Made by a program: the position numbers and the translations under genes. Of a DNA stretch of 64,000 bases, positions 1 to 8,103 are shown piece by piece. Source of the DNA: JAMOAW01 sp039908535 (GTDB lineage Bacteria > Pseudomonadota > Magnetococcia > Magnetococcales > JADFZT01); NCBI GenBank assembly GCA_039908535.1, contig JAMOAW010000027.1:1-64000 (forward strand), written 5' to 3'. Under the pieces are notes generated by a model. That model ran no database searches, had not been told where the DNA came from, and worked only from the letters and a program-made list of their open reading frames with translations. Within the stretch, counting starts at the first letter, position 1. Each line of letters begins with the position of its first letter.

Positions 1-112
1 AAAGCAAAAGCAAAAGCAAAAGCAAAAGCAAAAGCAAAAGCAAAAGCAAAAGCAAAAGCAAAAGCAAAAGCAAAAGCAAAAGCAAAACCCTGGGGGCAAT
101 CCCCCAGACCCC
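1..112. repeat. (AAAAGC)n microsatellite plus palindrome
   Basis: Positions 1-87 are about 14 perfect copies of a 6-bp unit (AAAAGC). They run into an inverted repeat, CTGGGGG-CAAT-CCCCCAG (90-107), and a C/T tract. The arrangement matches the core of the interspersed palindromic cassette seen elsewhere in the window, where only 1-3 copies of the hexamer occur (for example near 33375), so this looks like a slippage expansion inside one cassette copy. Read on the minus strand, the hairpin followed by GGGTTTTG lies just after ettA and could end its transcript. The array starts at the window edge, so its full length is unknown. Confidence 0.85.
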
Positions 113-145
113 TTTTTTTATTTAATAATTTAAAAAAAGAGGCGA

Positions 146-1825
146 TTAAATTTCCAACTTGCGATATTTTACCCGTTGTGGTCGATCGGCCAGCGCACCC
201 AACCGCCGATGCCGATCGGCTTCATACTCTTGATAATTGCCCTCAAAAAAGACCACCCGTGACTCCCCTTCAAAGGCTAGAATATGGGTCACAATCCGAT
301 CCAAAAACCAACGATCATGGGAAACTACGACCGCACTTCCAGCAAAAGAGAGCAAAGCCTCTTCAAGGGCCAGTAAGGTTTCGACATCCAAGTCGTTGGT
401 CGGTTCGTCCAATAAGAGTACATTGCCTGCGGATTTAACCACTTGGGCCAAATGGACCCGGTTGCGCTCGCCGCCAGAAAGAAATTTACCTTTCTTTTGT
501 TGATCCGCTCCCTTAAAATTAAACCATGAAACATAAGCCCGTGATGGAATCTCCCGACCGCCTAACTCCAGAAGATCATTACCATCGGAAATAATCTCCC
601 AAACGTTTTTTTCGGGATCTAAAAGCGAACGCCCTTGATCCACATAGGCCAAGCGTACCGTCTCGCCAAGTTGTAAGATGCCCCGATCTGGTTTTTCCTC
701 TCCGGTCAACATGCGTAGAAAGGTGGTTTTTCCTGCTCCATTGCCACCGATCACCCCCATAATGCCCCCACGTGGCAAAATCAAAGAGAGATCGTCTATC
801 AAAGCCCGCCCGTTATACCCCTTACCTAACCCCTTGGCTTCGATGACCACCTCCCCCAAACGGGGACCAGAGGGGATATACAAACTATTGGTCTCGCGTC
901 GCTGCTCCCTGGATTGGGCCGCTAACTCCTCGTAAGCCTTTAAACGCGATTTGCTCTTGGCTTGTCTGGCCCGTGGCGAGGCGCGCACCCAATCCAATTC
1001 AGATCGTAGACGCCGTGCTAACGCTTCATCTTCTCGTTTTTCCTGTGCCAACCGGCTCTCTTTTTGTTCTAACCAAGAGGTATAATTGCCTTTCCAGGGG
1101 ATTCCTTGTCCCCGATCCAACTCTAAAATCCAACCGGCGACATTATCCAGAAAATAACGGTCGTGGGTGACCGCCACGACTGTGCCTGGATAATCTTGAA
1201 GATAGCGTTCCAACCACCCCACCGACTCGGCATCTAAATGGTTGGTCGGCTCATCTAAAAGCAATAAATCAGGTGCCGATAACAACAATCGACACAACGC
1301 CACCCGGCGTTTTTCACCTCCAGAGAGACGCGTGACATCTGCCTCCCAGGGTGGCAAACGCAAGGCCTCGGCGGCAACTTCCAAACGTCGATCCAACTCC
1401 CATCCATCGGCGCGATCAATGGCCTCTTGGAGTTCGGCCTGCTCGTTCACCAAATCATCCATCTGTTGATCGGTCATTGGCTCGCTAAATTGGGCGGAGA
1501 GTGCTTCAAAACGGTTTAATAGTTCCCGAACCCCAGACACCCCCTCCTCTACATTGCCGCGCACATCTTTGCTGGGATCTAATTGCGGATCTTGGGATAA
1601 AAATCCTGCGCGCAGGCCTGGAGCTGGTTTGGCCTCGCCATTAAAATCATGGTCCAATCCAGCCATGATTTTTAGCAATGTGGATTTGCCGGCACCATTT
1701 AATCCCAGCACCCCAATTTTAGCGCCTGGTAAAAAGGCTAGGGTAATATTTTCCAAAATTACCCGTTTGGGCGGTACCACTTTGGTAACCCCCCGCATGG
1801 TAAAAACAAATTGCGGCTCACCCAT
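146..1825 (-). CDS. ettA: Energy-dependent translational throttle protein EttA (ABC-F ATPase)
   Basis: A cytoplasmic ABC-F ATPase of 559 residues, close to the usual EttA length of about 555. Family members bind the ribosomal E site and gate the first peptide bond according to ATP/ADP level. Two ABC cassettes are visible. The first has Walker A GLNGAGKS (about 41-48), signature LSGGEKRR and Walker B LLLLDEPTNHLD. The second has Walker A GGNGAGKTT (about 360), signature LSGGERNRV and Walker B VLLLDEPTNDLD. A charged linker rich in Arg, Lys and Glu lies between them. There are no membrane segments, so it is not a transporter. The ATG at 1825 gives the expected MGEPQFVFTM start. ilvE lies 26 bp upstream on the same strand, so the two may be co-transcribed. 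Confidence 0.95.
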   Translation of the reverse strand: MGEPQFVFTMRGVTKVVPPKRVILENITLAFLPGAKIGVLGLNGAGKSTLLKIMAGLDHDFNGEAKPAPGLRAGFLSQDPQLDPSKDVRGNVEEGVSGVRELLNRFEALSAQFSEPMTDQQMDDLVNEQAELQEAIDRADGWELDRRLEVAAEALRLPPWEADVTRLSGGEKRRVALCRLLLSAPDLLLLDEPTNHLDAESVGWLERYLQDYPGTVVAVTHDRYFLDNVAGWILELDRGQGIPWKGNYTSWLEQKESRLAQEKREDEALARRLRSELDWVRASPRARQAKSKSRLKAYEELAAQSREQRRETNSLYIPSGPRLGEVVIEAKGLGKGYNGRALIDDLSLILPRGGIMGVIGGNGAGKTTFLRMLTGEEKPDRGILQLGETVRLAYVDQGRSLLDPEKNVWEIISDGNDLLELGGREIPSRAYVSWFNFKGADQQKKGKFLSGGERNRVHLAQVVKSAGNVLLLDEPTNDLDVETLLALEEALLSFAGSAVVVSHDRWFLDRIVTHILAFEGESRVVFFEGNYQEYEADRHRRLGALADRPQRVKYRKLEI

Positions 1826-1851
1826 TTAACTCAATCCTCGCAAAACAAAAC

Positions 1852-2781
1852 TCAATAAACCTTGGCCAACCAATTCAGATGGCCCGCATCCCGACCATGC
1901 ACCACATCAAAAAAACGTTTTTGAATCTCTTTGGTGATCTCTCCGGCCCGACCACACCCAATTGAGCGGCCATCCAACTCACGAATGGGCGTTACCTCCG
2001 CCGCTGTGCCTGTAAAAAAAGCTTCGTCGGCAATTAAAATTTCGTCCCGTGGGAAACGTTGCTCTAATACATCAAGCCCCATTTCTGCTGCCAATATCTT
2101 GACAGTGTCACGGGTAATCCCATTCAAAGCCGAGTCCAAAGGTGGCGTTTTTAACAATCCTTTTTTTATGATAAAAATATTTTCACCTGGACCTTCGGCC
2201 ACATATCCTTCGGGATCCAGCAGCAACGCCTCATCAAAGCCACTGGCCTTGGCCTCTGTTTTGGCCAAAATGGAGTTGGGATAGTTGCCAACCGCTTTGG
2301 CGCGACTCATGATGGTATTGGGATGATGGCGGGTATAAGAAGAAGTCTTGATCCGAATCCCATTTGCCAATCCCTCCTCACCTAAATAGGTACCCCACTC
2401 CCAAGCGGCCACCGTGGCATGAACCTGACACGGTGTTGGATCTAACCCCATGCTTTCTGCACCAAAAAAGACCAAGGGCCGAATATAGCAGGTGCGAAAT
2501 CCATTGGCTCGCACCACGGACAAACAGACCTCCATGATCTCTTGGACTGTAAATGGAATCTTCATTCCTAAAATATGCGCCGAATCAAACAGCCGGTCGA
2601 TATGCTCTTGAAGCCGAAAAATCGCCGGTCCCTGTTGGGCTTCATAACAACGAATCCCCTCAAAAACACCATATCCATAGTGAAGGGTGTGGGTGAGAAC
2701 ATGAACCTTGGCCTCACGCCAAGGCACCAAATTTCCATCCAACCAAATCTTCCCGTCCCTATCCCACATATTATTACTCAC
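1852..2781 (-). CDS. ilvE: Branched-chain amino acid aminotransferase
   Basis: A PLP-dependent fold-type IV transaminase that interconverts Val, Leu and Ile with their 2-oxo acids. Visible family motifs are YGYGVFEGIRCYE near the N-terminus, the PLP-lysine region around SRAKAVGNYPNS, and EGPGENIF and TGTAAEVTPI in the C-terminal half. I chose the GTG at 2781, preceded by GGGGAA at a good distance. It gives 309 residues, the length of E. coli IlvE. An upstream in-frame TTG at 2820 would add 13 residues without an evident ribosome site, and an ATG at 2769 is a third option. It reads into ettA with a 26-bp gap. Confidence 0.93.
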   Translation of the reverse strand: MSNNMWDRDGKIWLDGNLVPWREAKVHVLTHTLHYGYGVFEGIRCYEAQQGPAIFRLQEHIDRLFDSAHILGMKIPFTVQEIMEVCLSVVRANGFRTCYIRPLVFFGAESMGLDPTPCQVHATVAAWEWGTYLGEEGLANGIRIKTSSYTRHHPNTIMSRAKAVGNYPNSILAKTEAKASGFDEALLLDPEGYVAEGPGENIFIIKKGLLKTPPLDSALNGITRDTVKILAAEMGLDVLEQRFPRDEILIADEAFFTGTAAEVTPIRELDGRSIGCGRAGEITKEIQKRFFDVVHGRDAGHLNWLAKVY

Positions 2782-3056
2782 TGCCGATTCCCCATATTGA
2801 TCGATTGTTAACAGAGCCAAAACACCACCAAAATATACACAATCTGGATATTCCCCGGCCAGGATTGTTTTTTCTTTCAGAGAGCGTTCAACGCCAAAAA
2901 AATATAATTTGTCAAAAAAATCAAAAAAAACAATATATTAAAATCAGATTTTTCGTTTTTATTTATGGCTCTAAAAATGCATAAATTTATACAGATAGGA
3001 CACTAAAAGTAAACTAAAAACCCAAAAGACCTCTTTATCCATAAGTGAGAAAACCA

Positions 3057-3512
3057 ATGTATCCATCTATAATGGCAAAAGGAAATAAAAAATCGGATCC
3101 TTCTCTCTCAAATAGCACCGCCTATTCGGCGGGTGTGGATAACCTCCCTAGAATAGCATCCAGAGAAGAGACACAGCAACACTTACATCAACTCATTCAA
3201 GAAGCGAAGATGGAACGGTTGGAGTGTGCCTTGCCCATGATCGAATCTTTAAACAAAGCCCTTACTTTAGAGTACACCGCCAATGGGGCTCCTCCCGGTA
3301 CCCTCACGGTAGAGGGGTGGTTTTCCCTGCTTAATCGATGGGAGAGACAAATTTTGACTCTTACGCCACGACAGCTCCAGTATACCAAAGAATTTTTTCA
3401 GGATTTGCTGCCACGATTCGAAAAGCTCGACTCCCCACTCACCTCTATTTTAGGGCAGTTGGCTTTGATACTGGCAACCCAAAAAAGTACAAAACCCCGG
3501 GTCTCTGGCTAG
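3057..3512 (+). CDS. Hypothetical protein, upstream of DamX-like gene
   Basis: About 151 residues from the ATG at 3057; a GTG at 3045 would add four. I recognise no family. There is no signal peptide or membrane segment. Residues 35-150 look helical and amphipathic, with EETQQHLHQLIQEAKMERLE near the start and a Trp-containing middle (VEGWFSLLNRWERQ). The Ser/Asn/Lys-rich first 30 residues look disordered. It lies 120 bp ahead of the large AAA+/SPOR gene on the same strand, so a shared transcript is plausible, but nothing in the sequence ties the functions together. No strong Shine-Dalgarno site is visible, so the start is uncertain. Confidence 0.55.
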   Translation: MYPSIMAKGNKKSDPSLSNSTAYSAGVDNLPRIASREETQQHLHQLIQEAKMERLECALPMIESLNKALTLEYTANGAPPGTLTVEGWFSLLNRWERQILTLTPRQLQYTKEFFQDLLPRFEKLDSPLTSILGQLALILATQKSTKPRVSG

Positions 3513-3631
3513 AAAAAAAATATTCTAAGCGTAACTGGCGTTCTTTTGTTCCAATTCCTGGTTTCCTCTTACATCTTAGAGTAACATTATGCGATCTACA
3601 ACGTAATCCATAATGCCAAACATGGTGTGAG

Positions 3632-6559
3632 GTGGAAAAAAGGTCAAAGAACATTATTGCTGAAAGGGCAAGACACCACAAATCTCCCTTGGCTGCCTCA
3701 TTAAAGTCGAATTTATTCACCTCAGAATCGGCACGAACGTTTCAGCCGAACTCTCGACTTTTTTTTTCAGCCCCCAGTCATGGTCCAGTGTGGCAAATCC
3801 TACGTACCTCTCTTGTACGCGGTGGAGGGGTTATTGTGCTTGGTGGGGAAGCGGGAGCTGGGAAAAGCCTTCTTTTGGTCCGCCTGCAGAGTATCCTCCC
3901 AAATAATAGGGACATGTCGCTTATTCCTGAACCAAAGGCAACCTCTGATGAATTTCTTGAACATCTTATTAAAGCCATCCAGCCCTCTTCCACTCCTCCA
4001 CAAGAGGAGGGGGCGTATCAATTTTCAGAAGAAGAACTGTTCGATGCCCTACATCAACGGGCAAGACAGGGCCGCAAACTGCTCTTAGCCGTTGATCAAG
4101 CGGAATCCCTCACCCAAAATCAAATGGAACTCCTCAGTCTCGTGGTTAAATTTACCTATAGAGGAGAACGACCCATTCAAGTGTTTTTGACGGGGCGGTT
4201 TGAACCGACTGATTTTATGTCCAGTCTTTTTTTTCGCCCCTTAACCGGAAGCGTCGTTGGTTCTTGCAGCCTGACCCCTTTGACACAAGAGGAAACACTC
4301 CAGTATATTCAATTTTATCTCAGCAAAAGGTTGCCCAACCCGCCTAGCGTTACCTCTCGGGCCGCCCAGGCCGTCTATCGTCATAGCCTTGGGTTTCCTG
4401 GGGCCATTCATCCCGTGCTGCAGCACCTTTTGCCGGAATTAAAGGATCATACTCCTCGTTTTCTCACTTTGGGAGCGATTCAAAAAGTTTTAAAAAATTC
4501 TGAGACAGCAACCAGTTCAGAGCAAATTGATAAACCTGTTTTACCCAAAAAAACAAATTTTTTATTAAGTTTTGGCAAGCTTGGCTTTCATAAACTAGGT
4601 ACTTTAAAAACTTTAAAACTCCCCGAGACTATTAAATCTTTTCAAATATCAAAAATATTTAATTTTCAAAGACAAATCAATAATGGTGAAAAAATAAATA
4701 AGGAAATTGATTTATTTAATTTACAACCAGAACTTCCTAAAGAAATATTAAATAAAATAAAAAAACAAAAGATACGAAATGAGTCAGGTAAGGCAAAAAA
4801 AAATATAGATCAAGACGAATTGAAACAGAAAGAACTTATCGAAATTATTGAAGAAAAATACAATGATGATTTAATGCAATCCGTTAAAACGGTTGCAATC
4901 GTACCAGAGATAGATAAACAAGAAGAGCCACAAAAATTAGAAAAACAAGAGAATCAAGATCATTGGACGGATGACCCTCACGATCTGTTGGAAGAGCAGA
5001 ACGAATTGGAAAATCGGAACGAATTGTTGGAAGAACAAAACGAACTGGAGAATCAGAACGAATTGGAAAATCGGAACGAATTGTTGGAAGAACAAAACGA
5101 ACTGGAGAATCAGAACGAATTGAAAAATCATAACGAATTTAGAGATCTTGATGACTTTGTAGATATGGAAAAATTAAAAGTCATGGAAGGGTTAGAAGAG
5201 TTTGGAGAGTTAAAAAAAGTACGTATTTTTCCTACTTCTTCGACACCATCGCCCATTTTTTTTCAAAAATGGCGGCAATATGTTCGTCCTTGGGTTTTGA
5301 TTCTTGCCCTCGTGCCTATTGCTGGTCTCCTGATAGAAAAACTCACCGACTCGTCGACAACGACTGCACCGAATCACTCGGAAAATCAGGACGGAAAACC
5401 GGATGACTATTATATGCTTCAAACTTTTCCAAGCAACGTCCAGCAAACGGAATCCAATCCAAACGCAGCCCCACCTCCACAACCCGCAGTTAATCCCTCT
5501 TCGGTTGCATTGGTCAGTAATACGGTTAAACCCTCTGCGTTGCCTGATAAGTCCGTATTGAGCGAAGCTAATAAACTTAATATTTTACAAAGGCAGGAGT
5601 TTTTACCACTACCCTCTGCCCCGTTAAATATGCCATCTACCAAGCAACGACCCTTAGAGACGAAGCCAGTCGTTGAGCAACAGATGCACCAAGAGGATGA
5701 AGAGTCCCTTTTGACAGCCTTACAACAGGGTCAAATAAGCATTCCTATTCCGTCTGAAATTGCTCCGATGAAACCAGACCGTCAAACGGATATGACTCCC
5801 CCCGAACCGGTACATGCTCTTCCGATGAAATCGACGCTCCAAGCCGAGAACATTCCCCCCAAACCGGTGAATGCTCCCCAAATAAAACCGATGATTCAAG
5901 CCGAAGAGCCGTTTTTGCCCAAACCGGTGAATGCTCCCCAAATAAAACCGATGATTCAAGCCGAAGAGCAGCCTTTGCCCAAACCGGTGAAGGCCCCGCA
6001 AATAAAGCAGGTTATTCAAGCCGAAGAGCAGCCTTTGCCCAAACCGGTGAAGACCTCGCAAATAAAGTCGGTTATCCAAGCCGAAGAGCAGCCTGTGCCC
6101 AAACCGGTGAAGGTTCCACCCATGAAACCGGTGGTTACCGTTGAGGCCTCGCCTCGGACGCCCATAAAAACGGCTCCAAGCAAGCCAGTTATCCAACCCG
6201 TCACTTTGCAAAAATCGGAAAAGCTCAACCCGATCAAAGAGGTCATCCCGACATCTACTTCTAGCGAGGCAGATCTCAAACCTTTGTTTGCCACGGAGAA
6301 GACCCTTAGTTCCAAGGGGTTGCTTTATGTGGTACAGATTGGTTCTTATTTGAATCGCGCCAACGCCGAACAGGTGGCCAAAAAACTACTTGCCCGAGGT
6401 CTCTTTTCCTACGTTCATCTCTATCAATCCGACGACAAAAAAGAGTGGTTTTCTGCTCGACTCAATTTTCGTAACAAACAAGCCGCCGAACGCATGGCCG
6501 AAGAGATTAAACGTGCAGAAAATCTTCCTGTTCAGGTTATTCCTTTGAATTATGAGTAA
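3632..6559 (+). CDS. AAA+ ATPase with transmembrane segment and C-terminal SPOR domain (DamX-like)
   Basis: A 975-residue protein with several parts. An ExeA/GspA-type P-loop ATPase (about 45-300) has Walker A GGEAGAGKS at 71-79 and Walker B KLLLAVDQAE near 155. A Lys/Glu-rich linker carries tandem ELLEEQNELEN-type repeats (about 450-500). A single membrane helix, WVLILALVPIAGLLIEKL, sits near 553-571. Next comes a Pro-rich stretch with about five copies of a 20-residue unit built on KPV-(K/N)-x-P-Q-I-K (about 740-830). A SPOR domain (about 898-975, VVQIGSYLNRANAEQVAKKL) ends the protein. SPOR domains bind glycan strands stripped of stem peptides at the septum, so a division role like that of DamX is likely. 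Here the ATPase would be cytosolic and the SPOR domain periplasmic. The start is a GTG with a weak ribosome site. Confidence 0.85.
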   Translation: MEKRSKNIIAERARHHKSPLAASLKSNLFTSESARTFQPNSRLFFSAPSHGPVWQILRTSLVRGGGVIVLGGEAGAGKSLLLVRLQSILPNNRDMSLIPEPKATSDEFLEHLIKAIQPSSTPPQEEGAYQFSEEELFDALHQRARQGRKLLLAVDQAESLTQNQMELLSLVVKFTYRGERPIQVFLTGRFEPTDFMSSLFFRPLTGSVVGSCSLTPLTQEETLQYIQFYLSKRLPNPPSVTSRAAQAVYRHSLGFPGAIHPVLQHLLPELKDHTPRFLTLGAIQKVLKNSETATSSEQIDKPVLPKKTNFLLSFGKLGFHKLGTLKTLKLPETIKSFQISKIFNFQRQINNGEKINKEIDLFNLQPELPKEILNKIKKQKIRNESGKAKKNIDQDELKQKELIEIIEEKYNDDLMQSVKTVAIVPEIDKQEEPQKLEKQENQDHWTDDPHDLLEEQNELENRNELLEEQNELENQNELENRNELLEEQNELENQNELKNHNEFRDLDDFVDMEKLKVMEGLEEFGELKKVRIFPTSSTPSPIFFQKWRQYVRPWVLILALVPIAGLLIEKLTDSSTTTAPNHSENQDGKPDDYYMLQTFPSNVQQTESNPNAAPPPQPAVNPSSVALVSNTVKPSALPDKSVLSEANKLNILQRQEFLPLPSAPLNMPSTKQRPLETKPVVEQQMHQEDEESLLTALQQGQISIPIPSEIAPMKPDRQTDMTPPEPVHALPMKSTLQAENIPPKPVNAPQIKPMIQAEEPFLPKPVNAPQIKPMIQAEEQPLPKPVKAPQIKQVIQAEEQPLPKPVKTSQIKSVIQAEEQPVPKPVKVPPMKPVVTVEASPRTPIKTAPSKPVIQPVTLQKSEKLNPIKEVIPTSTSSEADLKPLFATEKTLSSKGLLYVVQIGSYLNRANAEQVAKKLLARGLFSYVHLYQSDDKKEWFSARLNFRNKQAAERMAEEIKRAENLPVQVIPLNYE
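4984..5128 (+). repeat. In-gene tandem repeat encoding (E)LLEEQNELEN(Q/R)N
   Basis: Short near-identical direct repeats of the GAACGAATTG/GAAGAACAAAACGA type within the DamX-like gene. The repeat keeps frame and encodes a Glu/Asn/Leu-rich, probably coiled or disordered segment on the cytosolic side of the membrane helix. Copies are nearly identical at DNA level, so the length is probably variable between strains. Confidence 0.8.
5840..6120 (+). repeat. 60-bp in-frame tandem repeat in periplasmic linker of DamX-like gene
   Basis: About five copies of a 60-bp unit, each coding for 20 residues around AEEQPLPKPVKAPQIK. Copies differ by a few bases. The encoded Pro/Lys-rich segment lies between the membrane helix and the SPOR domain and probably works as an extended spacer across the periplasm. 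Confidence 0.85.
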
Positions 6560-6569
6560 TTTTTTTCCT

Positions 6570-6920
6570 TTTTGGGGGGCAGAGAATTGCCTCCCAATAC
6601 CTCCCTTTTTTTTTAAATTTTTCAAAAAAAGAGGGGGCCTGGGGGATTGGTACCACCACACTTAACCGTGGTCGTCTGTTCTTTGGTTTTGTTATTTTAA
6701 AAAAAAAAGGGGTCTGGGGGATTGCCCCCAGGGTTTTGCTTTTGACCTCGGTTTTGTTTCCTTCAAAAAGCAGGGGGATTGGGGGATGCAATCTCCAAGG
6801 TCTTGACTTTGCTTTTTGTTCAGGCACTCGTTCATCGTTCACATTTAAATGTGGTGGTACCGGGGGATTCATCTCCCAGGGTTTTGTTTTTTTTATCAGA
6901 AGGGTATCCTGTTCTCATCT
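6570..6920. repeat. Palindromic cassette copy (interrupted by the GGTACC element)
   Basis: Left part 6570-6648: a degenerate GGGGGG-CAGAGAATTGCCTCCC hairpin, a CT/poly-T then poly-A inverted repeat, and CCTGGGGGATT. Right part 6862-6920: GGGGGATTCATCTCCCAGGG and a GTTTTG tail. Together they rebuild the cassette found elsewhere, split by an inserted element at 6649-6861. It sits 10 bp after the DamX-like stop codon and reaches the stop codon of the convergent mak gene. Confidence 0.85.
6649..6861. mobile_element. 213-bp MITE-like element with GGTACC terminal inverted repeats
   Basis: The ends are GGTACCACCACACTTAA on the left and the complement of GGTACCACCACATTTAA on the right. It is flanked on both sides by the exact 8-bp duplication GGGGGATT (6641-6648 and 6862-6869). 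Removing the element and one duplicate restores the uninterrupted palindromic cassette present at other sites. There is no coding capacity of note. Inside are palindromes (GGGGGATTGCCCCC; GGGGGATGCAATCTCC) and a TTTTGACCTCGG stretch shared with the other copies. Confidence 0.88.
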
Positions 6921-7822
6921 TGCAAAGGCCAAAGCCAAGCTGCTCCCCGGACCCCAGAAGAATCACCGAATTGGGCAGGTAAGATAGGCGTTGTGACCGT
7001 ATCGGAAAAGACATAGTGAGCAAGTAAAGGGGGAATATGGGTATATAAACGATCGATATGAGAGAGTCCCCCACCCAAAACGATGACATCGGGATCCACA
7101 ATATTGATCACCGAAGCCAATGCTCTGGCCAAACGATTTTCATAACGTATGAGACATTGATTTGCCAGTATATCTCCCTGTTCAGCCCTGGCAACGATCT
7201 GTTTTGTCAGTTGAAGATGATCCCCCTGTTCGCCTAGAGAGCGGGCTAAAGCAGGTCCAGATAAAAAAGTTTCGATACATCCTCGTTGACCACAATAACA
7301 GGGTTCTCCAGGCCATTCATCCTTCTGTGGCCAGGGCAGTGGGTTGTGCCCCCACTCGCCAGCGATCCCTTGTCGGCCCGATAACAGTTGACCTTCGACC
7401 ACCACTCCTGCGCCAACTCCTGTTCCCAAAATTACTCCAAAGACCACCCGATATCCCGCCCCGGCCCCATCTATAGCTTCGGAGAGGGCGAAACAATTGG
7501 CATCGTTGGCCAGACGCACGGGGCGTTTCAAGGCCTGGGCCAAATCTTTATCCAAAGGTTGACCGATCAAACAGACCGAATTGGCATTTTTGACCAGCCC
7601 AGAAGCGGCAGACAGGGTTCCTGGAATGCCAATTCCCACTGGGATCTCTTTGGCAACCTTAGCCTCTTGAGCGACCATCTCTACCAACTGGGCCACCGCC
7701 GTCACTGTTCCCCGATATGACCCTTTTGGGGTGGCGATCCGACGCCGCACCACAATTTCTCCATTTTTTCCCAAAACGACTGCCTCAATTTTCGTTCCTC
7801 CCAAATCCACGCCAATACGCAT
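6896..7822 (-). CDS. mak: ROK-family fructokinase (Mak-like)
   Basis: A 308-residue sugar kinase of the ROK family that phosphorylates fructose or a related hexose with ATP in the cytosol. The N-terminal phosphate-binding motif is MRIGVDLGGTKIE. ANDANCFALSE and GTGVGAGVV mark the sugar and ATP sites, and the ROK zinc motif CYCGQRGCIE is near 180. The sequence follows E. coli Mak closely, down to the DSSGVRGAAWLWP ending. The ATG at 7822 is preceded by GGAGAAT. The last residues (after WLWPLQ) and the stop codon fall in a decayed end of a palindromic cassette, so the repeat appears to supply the C-terminal tail. Confidence 0.9.
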   Translation of the reverse strand: MRIGVDLGGTKIEAVVLGKNGEIVVRRRIATPKGSYRGTVTAVAQLVEMVAQEAKVAKEIPVGIGIPGTLSAASGLVKNANSVCLIGQPLDKDLAQALKRPVRLANDANCFALSEAIDGAGAGYRVVFGVILGTGVGAGVVVEGQLLSGRQGIAGEWGHNPLPWPQKDEWPGEPCYCGQRGCIETFLSGPALARSLGEQGDHLQLTKQIVARAEQGDILANQCLIRYENRLARALASVINIVDPDVIVLGGGLSHIDRLYTHIPPLLAHYVFSDTVTTPILPAQFGDSSGVRGAAWLWPLQDENRIPF

Positions 7823-7929
7823 GTTTTATTCTCCGATTTAAGGACGTTTTCGTAATTAAGATTATACTTGATATTCAAGTTTTATATTTTTTGGCAAGGG
7901 AACTTTCACTCTGGGAGTGCTGGCATCTC

Positions 7930-8090
7930 GCAAAAAGAACATAGTGCCCTTCGGGCAAAAAATCAAAGGCCAAACCCTGGGGGATGAATCCCCCAGACCC
8001 CCTCTTTTTTTTAAGAATTAAAAAAAAGAGGGGGGGAATTGGGGGGGCGGTTCTGGGCCCTCCAAGGTCTTGAGTTTTATTTTTTTGATA
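7930..8090 (-). repeat. Palindromic cassette copy (inverted orientation)
   Basis: Contains, in reverse order, the GAACAT...GCCCTTCGGGC palindrome, the CTGGGGGATGAATCCCCCAG hairpin, a long CCCCTCTTTTTTTTAA/TTAAAAAAAAGAGGGG inverted repeat and a GGGCGGTTCTGGGCCCTCC version of the last hairpin. It lies between two minus-strand genes, starting about 14 bp past the stop codon of the 725-residue glycosyltransferase gene, so it could act as that gene's terminator. Confidence 0.85.
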
Positions 8091-8103
8091 CATGAAGCTC
8101 GAA

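Noticed and set aside
5840..6120. Regular 60-bp repeats as CRISPR or satellite
   Set aside because: The unit is a multiple of three, stays in frame and codes for a Pro/Lys-rich linker.
4937..6211. Minus-strand open frames rich in Phe/Gln/Leu and Arg/Phe/Gly over the DamX-like gene
   Set aside because: They are complements of in-frame tandem repeats in a clear plus-strand gene and have no ribosome sites or family motifs.
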